DNA of 64,000 bases. It comes from Theobroma cacao. Taxonomy: Eukaryota > Streptophyta > Magnoliopsida > Malvales > Malvaceae. The notes beneath the pieces are model-generated. The model did no database searches, was not told the DNA's origin, and saw only the letters and a list, made by a program, of their open reading frames with translations. Within the stretch, counting starts at the first letter, position 1; every line of letters starts with the position of its first letter. Shown in pieces: positions 35,401 through 47,298 of the stretch. The DNA is taken from positions 27,284,692-27,348,691 of the forward strand of contig NC_030854.1 in NCBI RefSeq assembly GCF_000208745.1, given 5' to 3'. Position numbers and translations under genes: made by a program.

Positions 35401-36080
35401 AGCCTTTGTTTAAATGAAATAAAATCTTAAGATTGTTATAACACAGAAATGAAGATGTTTAAATGGCTTCAAGGCATGTAACAATATCATTGTCCTTAAA
35501 TTTATTTATTCCCACTGATAATATGTAAAAGGGTTGCAAGCAATAAACCTCGAGAATATCATGAAGCCCAGTGACTGATTGCATTTCACACTGACAAAAT
35601 TAATCCGTTAAGCATCTATCAATGTATTGCAAGATTATCTAACTTTTATAGGATTTTTCTATAATAAAAATCTATAATAAAATGATATAGAAAAAATCTG
35701 GAAAATATTGAAAAAAGAAAGAGAGATTATATTTGTTGTTATATGTTTTTTCTTTAGAATCAAAAGAGAGTCTATTTATAGATATAAGTGACTGTTCCCA
35801 ACAGACACAATTGTATCTGATTTTGTATCCAACTGTCATAATTGTTGGTTGACTGCACAAACACTTTTGTTGGCAATTAAAAATAAATATTATTTAATTG
35901 CCTACAAGACCTAAGTGCCAAGTATCACGGAACCCACATGGGTGAGTCTTAAGTTTATAAATAAAATTCTTCCTCTACTTAACATGCATGTTTTTTGAAT
36001 TGAAAATGTACTCAAATCTTCATTGAAGTTGGACCCCATGAGAAATATCAAGGTCGAGGTAAACCTTGACCAAGGGGCGA

Positions 36081-37629
36081 TCCTTCTCTTTTATGGAAAC
36101 ATGCACAATTGAGAGATTGAGTGGATCTTGTGTTTATAAATAAAGGTCTTTCTCCAATTAATTGAGTTAGAAACGTGAGCCTATAACATCAAGTGCCATC
36201 ATAACATAGTAATTAAATATTATTAATTTAATTAATTTCAAGATCAACCTAAGTTTGGAAAACCCATCCACAGTCCAACTTGCACTTTAGGCCATTTTAG
36301 TCCAACTATTATCTTTATTTAAAAGACCCATGTTTCTTTTTTTTTTTTTTCCCATGTGGGATTGTGTCTTACACTCATTATTGTTGAAAATGTCCAACAA
36401 AAATCTAACATTAAATTATTCTATGTTTTTTTAAGAATTTTTTTTGACATGGTTAAAAATAAATTAATTAAAATATCCCTTATTTTCATCGAATGAATAT
36501 TAATAATAAAATAAGAAATAAAAAAAATTTGAAAATTCTTGAAAACAAAATTAATGGTGTTAAGTAGAAAAGTAACGAAGATAAAGATAAGATAGTTAAG
36601 TGTCAAATTTTAAACTTTAAAAGACAAGTTTATTTTACCTCAAATATATAGAGTATTATCTATAATTTACCCTAAAAATAATTATGGGGCTAATTTGCCT
36701 CAATAATGCAAAGCGAAAATGATGTCTGTCTTGCTCTTTACCCATTGGCTTGAATACTATGTGTAAAGGAGATTTGTTCGGAAGCACTAAATGCAAAGAA
36801 AGTGGGAAAGATTTTCTTTCTTTTGGGGGCTTTTCAAAAGGTTTATACTCACAATATGATGAATGACAGTGTCCTATGCTCTGTAATTGGACAATTTTTT
36901 TTAATTGAAAAAGAGATTCGAATCTTATTCTTTATGTAGGAAATCATGCATCAATCAATAAATCAAATGTTTAAATGCAAATGAATCATTTATAAAGCTT
37001 TGATATATAAAAGATTATTCCTTTAAATTCTAGACTTTATACTAACTTTAATATCAAGGTATTTACTTAAAGTCTTGGACATTGGAATCTAGATATGTTG
37101 ATTCCATTCCAATTCAAAATCTTGAATTAACTTATATTTTCTTCTCTTATTTCGAGAAAGGTGATTAAAGTATTATAAAATATTGCATAATTCCAAATCA
37201 AATTAAATTAGTTTAATAACTATAATAATAATGATGCCCTCTTTGAATTAATTTGAAGGTTAAGTAAAGGGTACTAAAAGGTACTCCTTGCTTCCTAAGG
37301 GGCTATTGCGGGTACATCAAGTTAGCCACTTTAATGTGCACATCAATGCATCTAATTGTTTGTTTTGTACTTCTACAGCTCTTTATGTTCTTCTTCTTTT
37401 ATTTTTATTTTTTAAAAGTTGCTATAAAACAAAGGCAAAAATGTTAAAATTAAAATCATATACTAATTGATTAAAAATGGTTAAAAAATTAAAATGTAAC
37501 ACCAATTATAATATAATTAATCTATGCAAAAATAGAAACATGATTTTTTTTATTTAATCAATCATTGATTATTTAAAGGATTGACACTTTGACTCTATGA
37601 CTCATATAGCTAAATTCATCATAGCATAA

Positions 37630-37660
<31 letters not shown>

Positions 37661-37906
37661 AAAGAAACACAAAGCTTCCAACGATTTCCATGCCTAAAGT
37701 GTGTAATGCAAGACACATAAACATTGTACAAGATGTGATTCTAGCTTACCAAGTAGGATGAATTCATAAGTACATAATCTATGCTAAAATGCGATAATGA
37801 TTGATTGAGTAGGAATCCAACACTTTATATAACCTCTAGATCAGCAAAATAGTCTCAGTGATTTTGACAACTTAGTAAACTTTGCTTTACCTATTAAATA
37901 AATATA
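36081..37906. other. AT-rich intergenic DNA with a (GA)n microsatellite
   Basis: The first about 130 bp resemble another LTR end (TTTATAAATAAAGG near 36135). A pure (GA)n run lies at about 37634-37660. Open frames here are short and without motifs. Confidence 0.5.
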
Positions 37907-38335
37907 AGGCATACTTTTAAAAAAAAATTTTGAACTATTTAAAATAATTTAAACAAAAAATTTTTTTTTATTATATTCAATCAGATCATTTTATTTTTAT
38001 TTTAAATTAAATAAGTTTTTATAATTAACGGGTGAGTAATTATTATTTTATGTTACATGATGTTGATATGGCATATTGACGCGTCATAGTAAATAGTGAC
38101 ATAACATATTGACGACATGATCAGGTGATATTTTCACTTTTCGTATTAATACCACGTAAATATAAAATGACAAGTGATATTTTAATTAATGATAGTTAAT
38201 TAACTCATTAATCATTAAAAATTTATTTAATTTAAAATAAAAATATTAAAACTTGATTAAATGTAATAAAAAATAAAATTTTAATTAAATATTTTAAAAA
38301 GATTTAAAATATTATGTCGATAAATAACTACATTA
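37907..38335. mobile_element. Foldback MITE with long terminal inverted repeats
   Basis: The left arm (about 37940-38030) and the reverse complement of the right arm (about 38205-38310) share TTTTATTTTTATTTTAAATT, AAATAAGTTTTTA/AAATAAATTTTTA and AATTAACGGGTGAG/GATTAATGAG-like blocks, over about 100-150 bp. The centre holds ATATTGACGCGTCATAG and ATATTGACGACATG. No coding region. The exact ends and target duplication are unclear. A truncated right-arm copy of the same family lies at about 45410-45570. Confidence 0.55.
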
Positions 38336-40276
38336 TCTAACCCTTGCATTGATTCGTGAAAAACAAGAAAAAAAAAAAAAAAGGAGATAGCTATTCCCCT
38401 CACCCTCCCTTAGGATTCTCTCTCACTTGCCCTTGATGGGTACGCACCGTGACACAACACGGCGGCATAAATAATATGATTGAAATTTGTTTCAAAGAAT
38501 CAATTTAAAATGAGAAAAATGGAGGAGGCTTTTCTTTGTTGATTGGGATGTGACCATGTGGTTAAACCAATTAAAGGGCAGGAAAAGAAGAAGCAATTTG
38601 GACAGAGTCAAATTTGGAGCTTTGCTTCCAAATGAAAGCAGCCAAGGCAGTTGTACTTGTCTTGCATGTCGTTTCCATATTGCCATGTTATGCATTCACG
38701 ACTTCCATACCAAGTTTGCCACCTCCTCCTTCCTGCAATCGCAACGGAGAATCAGATCAATTCCTCAATATAAGTTGAACTCCAGAATTCTTTCTTTCCT
38801 ACGCTGAATAACAATAATTATTGTCAAGGAACGAGGAACGTATCTACACCAAGCATGCCCCCAATAGTGCAACTAGGCAAGGAGTATTTTTATTCCGATT
38901 AAGATTTCCTATTACCAGCTTGCCAAACAAGAGTATAATCTTAGTATTTATTGTTCCACACGTGTCGCTATCTCACTGGAACAGAATCTATACCCACACC
39001 CGGAAACCCTAAATTTTGTAACCTTCCTTAAATATGTCCGACTCCCCTCTTACGTTTTTCTTTTGGTACATTTTTTAATCTTCATTCAAAAAATACTACT
39101 TTAATAAGAAAAAAAGTGATTGTGTGTGGATTTTGAATTAAAATAAATTAAGACTTTTTTAAAATTTAAAATTTTGATTTTTGTTATTATTTTTTAGGAG
39201 ATAGAAGTAGGAAATATTTATTTTTTTCTCCCTAAAATTCCTCGGATTTCCAGAAAGAAAGAAGTCATTAAAAAATTACCAAAAAAAAAAAAAAAGAATA
39301 AGAGTTTTTAAATTAAAAAAATATAGAAAGAAACAGAAAAAGTGAAGCTTCACAAGCACCTCACAAGAAAATTAGAGCCACCGGGATCTTATTGTTTTCG
39401 TGAATTGAATGAGACCAAAACGACAGGCCACCTCTTTGCTGTCTTTACAAATATAAAAGAGACAATGGCTGTGAAGATTTCTTGCAATTTCTTCTTCTGC
39501 AACCCACCTTCTTCCTTTCTTTTGTTTTCAATCTTCAGTTTCTTTGAATTTTGACTCCTTCCAAACTACCATCACTTGACCCTTTATAGATATCCCAAAG
39601 AAAAAAAAAAAAAAACTAATCACAAACCTCAAGCACAACCCCTTTGTCCTCGCCTTCTTTTATAATCCAACTCTGTTGCATATAGCTTCTGCGTAAGCCT
39701 AACCATTATAAAGCTTTCTTTTTCCCTTTTAAAGATTTTTTTGTTCTTTATCAAAAGGTATGAACTGGGTCTCAACCAATCTGTTTCTTTCTCTCTTCTT
39801 TTTTTCTTTTCCGATGTGTTTTAGCTCTGCTATTGCATCAAAACATGGATTTTAGGTTGTTTTGTTGTTGTTTACTCTTTTTTTTTTTATGGTTTTTGTG
39901 ACATTGGTAGATTGAAATTTGACATAAAAACCAACTGAAACTTGATTTTGTGCTTATTTCTCTGTTTTCTTGTTGCTTTTTCCTGTCTGTTTTTATTTTT
40001 GTGTTTTGCATTGTAATGGTAGATTGGATTCTGGGTTTTGATTTTTGGATTCTAATTTTGATTTTATAAACTCTCAAAAATTGATTCTTTTTTCTGTTTT
40101 ACCTTCGTGATTGACATGGAATTATATTGATTCAATGTAATCCGTGCTATCTTCTTTTCAATGCATTTAGTTCACATTGTTCGTAGATCCAATGAATATG
40201 AGTTCCTTTGTTTGATCTCTTATCTCTCCATGTGTGTTGATCAGGGTGAATCTTGTATTGGAGGCATTGGTTCTCC
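38336..40276 (+). promoter_or_regulatory. Guanylate kinase promoter and 5'UTR with a probable leader intron
   Basis: A TATAAAA box lies at 39452-39458 and a CT-rich leader follows. A GT donor after AAAAG at about 39758 and an acceptor GATCAG ending at 40244 would remove a 5'UTR intron of about 485 bp, leaving a 32-bp leader piece before the ATG at 40277. An AAACCCTAA telo-box lies at about 39003-39011. A 29-codon upstream frame starts at ATG 39465 if transcription begins at that TATA box. Intron borders are inferred, not proven. Confidence 0.5.
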
Positions 40277-43084
40277 ATGGTGAGCCATTAATCATTTTTC
40301 TTTTTATTTTTGATTGTTTCTTTATCTATTACAAAAAAAGAAAAAATAAAAGAGAGAGGGGGGACTTCTATTAGCAATCTAATTGAGTTTTGGTTTGGCA
40401 ATATGGATCAAAAATAGTAGCTTTATTGTGATTTGATTTGTTTTGGTTTATGATCATCAGGGAGAAGTTCCAGCATTCTGTGTTGACAATCTACAAAACG
40501 GGTTCTCAAATGGATTTAATTTAAAATCCGAAGGCTGTGAGACCTCTACCAACGTTGGTGACAAAACAGTATGATAATTTAATGCCTAATTTGGTGTTTT
40601 TGTCATAAAGTGCTTCTCTTTGTCTTTCTTTGTTATCTGTTACTGTTAGTTAATATGTTCAATAATCTTTTTTAATTGAGGATTTGTGTGTATTTATCTC
40701 TTGGCAGTTTGTGATTGGTGGGCTGAACGATGGTTCTACATCATCTATCGGGGTTCGGATTTATGAGAAATCTACAGGGAAATGGTTAGTTTGTGGCTTT
40801 ATAGCTCTAGCTACACAGTTTCTTCTTCCAGGTTTTAGTTTAGAGTTATAGATTTATTCTTTTTGGTAATACTTTCAGGGTGATTCCTACAGTGCTGGGA
40901 ACAAAACCAAAGCCATGTAAAGGCCATTCAGCTGTTCTTTTGAGTGAAGATCAAATATTGATTATTACTAGGGGTTCCACCCCAGATGACTGCATTTGGT
41001 TTCTTGAGGTTGGTATTTGAAAACTTAATAATAGCTTAACAAATTCTGCAGCTTAGAATGTTCATTTCTTTGTGGCATTAGTACATTTAAAGCTCAGTGC
41101 TTCTGAGTTGCATAAAAGCTATATGAATATTTTGATGCCTAAAAGTGTTTGATCTGTTTGAATATTGGTAGGTGAACACCAAGTATGTTAAGGAGCAGAA
41201 AAAAGTTTTGGGGACTGAAGTTGTTGCCTGGAGTAAGGGTGTGAGGGGTGATGCTGAGAAGCCAGTTGTTATCAGTGGTCCTTCTGGTGTTGGTAAGGGG
41301 ACATTAATAAACATGCTTATGAAGGAATTCCCATCCATGTGTGGATTTTCTGTCAGCCACACAACCCGTGCACCAAGGGACAAGGAGAAGAATGGAGTTC
41401 ATTACCATTTTACTGAGCGAAGTGTAATGGAGAAAGATATAAAATATGGGAAGTTCCTTGAGTTTGCTTCTGTTCATGGAAATCTCTATGGAACCAGTAT
41501 TGAAGCAGTTGAGGCAGTAGCAGATTCTGGAAAGGTAAATGGTCCTGCTTTTTACAGTTCTATAATAGTGCTTATAGTACTTAATGATGCTCTGAGAGTT
41601 GGACATTGGATACTTGCTAATTATTTCAAATTATCAAATGGAATTTCATCTTGGAGGGGCCCATTGGGAAAGCCAGCCGTTTGAGTCCCAGATAATTGAA
41701 TCAGTTCAGGAAACTGACTTTTTTTTTAAAAGGGAAGGGAATGATGAAATAGCATATCAGATCTCATGAAATTATGGTCACATCAGCTCCTGATATTTAC
41801 AATTAATGAGTTACTAATAATCTCAAGCATATTTTGGCCAAAATAAAAAATCATTTCATGCATAATATATTGTTGTGAGGGGAGAAGCAGAGGTACATTT
41901 GCCTCTTTCTGGTGGACCTTGAAAATAATTTCATGTAGGTAATGGAGAAATGGTAGAGTATTAATATTGGATTTTAGGTTGTATATTTTAGAATGCATAT
42001 CAAGGGCACTTTCTGGTGGGTATAGCATTCTTTAACATCAAAATTGTCTCTCTGCAAAATTGAGGTGTTCTTTGTTTTTTTATTTCAATATAGAGGTGCA
42101 TTCTTGACATCGATGTTCAAGGAGCAAGGTCTGTCAGGGCCAGTTCTCTTGATGCCATTTTCATCTTTATCTGTCCACCCTCAATGAAGGAGCTTGAAGA
42201 ACGGCTCCGTGCAAGGTGAATCTGAGGTGTCCATTTTGATATTTATCATCGTACTATTTTCCTTATGTTGTTCAAATTTTAATGTTGTAACTAGGGGGAC
42301 TAAGACAGAGGTGAATCTGAGCTGTCCATTTGATATTTATCATTGTCCTATTTTCCTTATCTTGTACAAATTTTATTGTTGTAAATAGGGGGACTGAGAC
42401 AGAGGAGCAAATCTTAAAGCGCCTCCGAAATGCCGAGGCAGAAATTGAGCAAGGGAAATCATCAGGCATCTTTGATCATATATTATATAATGATAATCTT
42501 GAGGAGTGTTACAAAAATCTTAAGGTGACTTCTGTTTCCCTTGAACCATATCATATGCATCTTAAATTCTTTTGAATCCTTTCCAGAGGACTAGATATCC
42601 TGATCTAATAAGTTTAATTTGTTATAGGGACTCCTGGGTCTCGATGGAATTGCACCGACTAATTATAAACCTTGTAAGAAGGTTACTTTGTGATTACTAT
42701 TTCTTCTATTTCTTTTTAATGCAAATGGATAGTAATCTATTTAAAATGTCATCCAGCACCCAGAGGGATTGATCTGCCTTTAGACCATTCAGTGTTGAAA
42801 ATTGATAATAAGATCCTCATTAATTGTGAGACTCGAGAATCGGGAAATGGATCAAAGAACTTGTAAGATTATCTTTCCCTTTCCCTTCTTTTTTTTTACT
42901 TTCATTTTGTAAAAGCAAGGTCATGATTTAGTAGGGTTTGTGACCAAGCATTCGTGGTTTATTCAGGATTGCACTGGATGTGTCCTTGCTTAAAGGTGGG
43001 GCTCCTGGTCGGACAAGAGGGCTGAATGTCTATGCCATTGATTCATTTTCAGATGGGTTTGATGGGATTCATAAACTGAGCTAA
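40277..43084 (+). CDS. GK: Guanylate kinase (AGK-type, with N-terminal extension), 402 aa, ten exons
   Basis: Exons: 40277-40279 (only the ATG), 40461-40568, 40708-40784, 40879-41008, 41172-41534, 42094-42215, 42389-42524, 42628-42673, 42757-42862 and 42967-43084. All have GT/AG borders and together make an unbroken 1209-nt frame. Residues 1 to about 115 form the plant-specific kelch-like N-terminal region ([34 protein letters not shown]). The kinase domain follows: P-loop GPSGVGKGT at 142-150, GMP-binding [10 protein letters not shown] and [28 protein letters not shown], and the lid region [13 protein letters not shown]. It converts GMP and ATP to GDP and ADP for nucleotide supply. The length is near the roughly 390 aa of Arabidopsis AGK1/AGK2. 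No organellar targeting sequence is evident, so the cytosolic/nuclear form is likely. Confidence 0.95.
42216..42408 (+). repeat. Tandem duplication across intron 6 and the start of exon 7 of guanylate kinase
   Basis: Two units of about 95 bp lie head to tail: about 42216-42311 and 42312-42408. Each has GTGAATCTGAG at its left and TAGGGGGACT(A/G)AGACAGAG at its right. Exon 7 begins in the second unit. The first unit therefore holds a copy of the exon 7 acceptor and its first 16 bases, followed at once by a GT. Use of that copy as a 16-nt micro-exon would shift the frame. Confidence 0.85.
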
Positions 43085-44509
43085 CAACTGCAACCCACTG
43101 ATACTAACATGGTTTTTAGCATCTCTATTTAACTTAAGGGGAGCTACGATAAAGCTCTACTTGTCTTCTAAGATCATTGCATATGTTGGATTTTCTTTGT
43201 CATTAGATTCTTTGCTTGTTTAGAACCAAAATGTAGCATTTGAACAATTACTATTCCCACATGGGCAATGAGAGAATTCATCATTTGTGCGGCAATTGAA
43301 AGCTTTTCATTCTGGGGTAGAATTATGTTTGTCCTACCAGTCAAGGTATAATTGATTGTGTCTTAATTTAGAGGACTGAACAACCCTATTTATCATGAAT
43401 TTTTCTGTGTGAAGAAGAGAAGCCATTGTTTCTGGAAAAGGTGCCATGTTTGTCTCATTAAACAGGTAATGGTATGGAAAAGGTGACGATTGATTGTTGA
43501 AATTATCTAGGAGTAGGGCGCCTGTAATATGCTGGATTTGTCTTGCTAAATGATGGTTAATGTTCGATAATAGTTGTTCGGATATGCAACACCATAGCAA
43601 AAAGTTTGTTATCCATAACAATGATAAGATTCCAAGGTGAAGCAAAAGGAGAAAGGAAAATCTGGTAAATGTCTGGTCAAGAGAATGAGATTGTTTGGAT
43701 TTTGAAAGCCAATTAGAGGTAACCAGAAAGATAAACCACCATGACAATTGGTTCCACAAGCGAATGTACATAATTCTCTATTATAGGAATATCTACTTCT
43801 TTCGGTTTCTTTCAAAGACCATGGATAATGTCCTTTACTATTGAATATTCCTAATCTTTTTCTCCATTGGAGATTATGGTGGAGCTACTTGTTAACTAAA
43901 GTGAAAGCATAATAAAACCATGGCAAAGATGATTAAAAAGGGGAATGGGTTCTTTCCGTAGTATCTTAATGGTTACTCCTACAAAATATTTAGGCATTGG
44001 ATCTTTTTTTCCCCCCTCCATTTAGCAAGAAAAATGCAAAGAGGGAAGAGGGGGAAGAGCCAATGAGCTTCGGTTAATCCATTTCAAAGAGAGCCAATGA
44101 TTCTTTTTCTAGTGAATGACCGTTAATGCGGTTTTCAGTTGTGAACCCACCACCAGGGCAAAGGACCCTGTGAAAATTCCAGGGAAGGTACCAAAAGTCG
44201 GTGGGCTGGCAATGGCATGCTTTTGGTGTAGGCCCTGAAACAAGTATTGCGATAGAGACGTTTATAAGCTTTTACCTGCACCGTTTTTTAATTTCCCTGT
44301 AAGAGGTCGGCAACTGGGCATGGTCCTTGCCCTTTGTCAGGCACTACATATACATATATATTGCTGATTTGCTCTCACTGTAGGGTAACGTCGGGGTCGG
44401 GCAACGAAAGAGAAAAAGAGAATGAAACGACCTACCCCATCTTTATTTCTTTGCCTTTGCCGTCCATTCCTTTTTTTTTTTCTCGTTAGAAAAAAGGATA
44501 TGGTTTTAT
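43085..44509. other. Guanylate kinase 3'UTR and downstream intergenic DNA
   Basis: The 3'UTR should occupy the first few hundred bases. Open frames on the minus strand (43334-43815) lack family signatures and are regarded as chance. No transposon ends recognised. Confidence 0.5.
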
Positions 44510-45015
44510 TAGAGTAAGATACTCTTATTTTTTAAAATTTTAATCAAAAATTTTTAACAAATTTATTACTTTTTAAAATAAACACTTTATTTTAAAAATA
44601 TAAATATCATTAACAAAAATTAAAAAAAACTTAAATATTTCTCACTAATTAAAAAAATATTATTATATTTTAAAAAATTAAAAAAATATATCTACCGGCT
44701 CGAGGGAGGGTGATCCCCAAGGGAGGGAGCTTGATCGAGGCTCCTAAGGGAGCACCGGGCTCCTCCCTCTTGGGAGGTTTTTTTTTTAATTAATAAAAAA
44801 TAAAAAATAAAATTATATAATAATTTTAAAAATTAATTTAAAGTAAAATTATTTTTTTATTTTTATTATATCAGTAAATTGATAAAAATATTAATAATTA
44901 ACTAACAGTTGAATTCTCATATTAAAAAAATTTTGAAATGAAATGTTTATTTTAAAAATTAATAATTTTTTATGCAATTTTAATTAAATTTTAAAAAATA
45001 AAAATATTTACCCTA
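44510..45015. mobile_element. MITE with long AT-rich inverted repeats and a GC-rich core
   Basis: The left end TAGAGTAAGATACTCTTATTTT and the reverse-complemented right end TAGGGTAAATATTTTTATTTT align. The match continues inward for about 90 bp (TTTTTTAAAATTTTAAT; TTTTTAAAATAAACA). Between the arms sits an 85-bp GC-rich block (about 44694-44780) with repeated GAGGGAGG/GGGAGGGAGC and inverted CTCCTCCCTC. There is no coding capacity. A clear target duplication is not visible. Confidence 0.6.
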
Positions 45016-46999
45016 TTTTCTAAAGAAAGTGTTTGTCCACGTAAGTGACAAAGAAAAGGGGAATGGGGGGTTGGACGTACTGGGAAGCTTCGTTCAGTCT
45101 GTCACAGTCCACAACTACAAGTCTGAAACTTATAAATATTTTACCAAACTTTTGCAGATGGAGGGACCCAGACATTTGACCAGAGAGAGCAAGTTGGTGT
45201 TGGGATGGGCCCATTTTGTTCAATATCAGTAGGTAGGTCCCATCCCCTTCAACAGCAAAACATGGGTCGGCCTGCTTCAGATCCTTTTCTAGACTTTTAT
45301 TTGTGGTTGCAGGGGCCTTTCCCATTGCTGGAATTTGGGCTTTTCGATACTCTCTCTCTCTCTCTTTGATTTTAAAAAATTTAAATTCTTTTATTACTTT
45401 TAATTAAATTCATAGGTTTTTATTTTTTAATATTTTAATTAATTACAATTAATCGATCATTAATAATAAAAATTTATTTAACTCAAAATAAAAATATAAA
45501 AATTTAATTAAATATATTAAAAAATAAAAATTTATTTAAAAATTTTCAAACGATTCAAAATTTTTTTTGAATATTTTACTTTTATTTTTTATTTTGGTGG
45601 GATTCATTGAACTCAAGAATCTTATCAGGATAACAATTTTAATCTTTGCTCGAAAAAAAAAAAAGAAAGGAGAGAACTTCTTAGGTTATTAAAATATAGC
45701 TTATTACTCTATTTAATACTTAAAAAGATTGATTAAAAAAATTGCTAATTTGGTGAGTTGATAAGTTATAATTCACTAATCTTATGCTTTTGTCCATACT
45801 TTTATTTGGATGTCTTCTATTTTTCACTACTTAACGTACCCCAAATAACAATAAAAAAAATCCCATCAGTGAAATTAAAGAAGAAATGCAGGATTTTAGA
45901 TATTTAAGAAAATCTACCGTAAGTGCTTAAAATATGAGGTTGGGAAAGTATATCTATGGTCTCGGTGGCATTAGTAATCCAGTATTTGGATATTTGGATA
46001 AATGATCAACTCCATTCTTATTCTTTTTCTTTTTCTTTTTTTAAGTAAAAACAACAATTGGAGTTGCCGACGTGGGGTCTGCACCTGAGCTGGGCCTTAT
46101 TGCAGACAGTCCCATGCTGGACTCTGAAAAATGGCGCCTCCTTTTGCACTCCTACAACTCATTATTGTGGACTCCCACCATTTTTCCAATAGGCTTCAAA
46201 TGGGCTAAGCCTCAAATGCCAACACTTGGTGTTAATTTTCTCCAACCCATTTAGGGTTCATTCAATTAATTAACATAGTGAGGCAAAAACTATAGCCATA
46301 GCATCAATGAAAACAAGGATATAAAGTGAAAAGATCACCAGTAGTGTTTTTCATCCATTTTGAACAAACAGTTAGGACTCTAGTTCAGTAAATTTCAACT
46401 CTTTCTTATCGGCAGTGATGGATTTGGGATTTTGCATGAGAGTGAACTAAAAGATGATCATACAAAGCCATGAAAAACATAGTAATTATAACAGTTGCCT
46501 CCATCAAGAACAGGAGGGTGGTCCTAGTCGAGGGTTAACCTTAAATGCTTGTTGGCTTACATGATCACCATATGCATTACCCCTTTGAGATGCAGAAAAG
46601 TGAAAATTGTTGGACAAAGTCACATGATTAGATCCTCTTCACATGCATCTACATGTCGGGCCTTTCTACCTGTCACCCAGGCACTAACGTCCCTTCCAGG
46701 CAATCTTCAACATCTTTCTTTATTTTCTGCAGAAAATGAATAATAATTGTGGCATGATCCCCATGGCATGATGGTGATTCCTGCCTTGTTATTTCCAGGA
46801 AACATCCAAGGGAGCGAAATGAAAAGGCAGGCAGTAAAGAGGGGACAGAAAGTAGGTTAGTCTGCTTTGCCTTCCTTTATCACATTCATTACACACAATG
46901 CTACTGTTACTATTGTTTTACTTGTACATTAAAAGAACAGGTTAAATAGAAGACTCAAAATGCCAATTACAAGTCACATGTCCCTTCTTCGACTCTACC
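45016..46999. other. Intergenic DNA between guanylate kinase and NF-YA
   Basis: It contains a (TC)n run at about 45349-45366 and a truncated arm of the 37.9-kb MITE family at about 45410-45570. A few unsupported short frames occur (45020-45325, 46072-46254, 46549-46743). The NF-YA 3' end probably lies near 46900-47000. Confidence 0.5.
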
Positions 47000-47020
47000 T
47001 CTATGGCACATTACTAAGCC

Positions 47021-47041
47021 AAGCCAAGAATGATTTGCCTG
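47021..47041 (-). promoter_or_regulatory. miR169-type target site in the NF-YA 3'UTR
   Basis: The minus strand reads CAGGCAAATCATTCTTGGCT plus T, 258 bp downstream of the NF-YA stop codon. Against the canonical miR169 sequence as I know it, I count 17 paired positions, one G:U and three mismatches; the miRNA seed region is paired except for miRNA position 1. Conserved miR169 sites in NF-YA 3'UTRs are well established in flowering plants, so post-transcriptional repression by miR169 is expected. Confidence 0.85.
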
Positions 47042-47298
47042 TCAACATATATATGACATGAACCTAAGGGTCGTCCCTTTCGAGATGGTTAGAATCAAAG
47101 CACTCCAGCTTCACCTTCCAACTCTTACCACTGGCAGGAGATCAAGAAAGATCTTCAACAAGATGCCATGAAGCATGACACGGTGAAACAATGCGCTCAC
47201 ACTAAATAACTCCATAATACATTTAAAGACTTATCATGAATAACAATACATGTCAAAAGCAATGCAGGAGAGGCACTTCAACCCTTAGGATGGAAGGT

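Larger units (their letters stand above)
31327..36080. mobile_element. Tandem array of a composite made of two oppositely oriented Copia elements
   Basis: Three alignable LTR blocks start at 31327, 32992 and 35434 (TGTTAGAA or TGTTATAA). The left part of each block resembles the minus-strand LTR at 29669-30264. The right part is a second, plus-oriented LTR (TGTTGGCAATTAAA...) ending at about 31934, 33635 and 36008. A primer site TGGTATTAAAGC follows the first (about 31927-31940). After blocks one and two, plus-strand gag-end, protease and integrase remnants appear (32060-32300; 33780-34440). Before blocks two and three, minus-strand gag appears (32300-32950; 34460-35400). The repeating unit is therefore gag(-)/LTR/pol(+). 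All coding parts are broken. Confidence 0.65.

Noticed and set aside
37634..37660. (GA)n run considered as a GAGA regulatory element of guanylate kinase
   Set aside because: It is a plain microsatellite about 2.6 kb from the start codon with a MITE in between; no reason to assign a function.
43334..43815. 145-aa and 68-aa minus-strand frames after guanylate kinase
   Set aside because: They overlap each other and the probable 3'UTR region and carry no domain; likely chance.
45020..45325. Frames on both strands right of the MITE
   Set aside because: Mutually antisense and motif-free; at most one could be real and neither has support.
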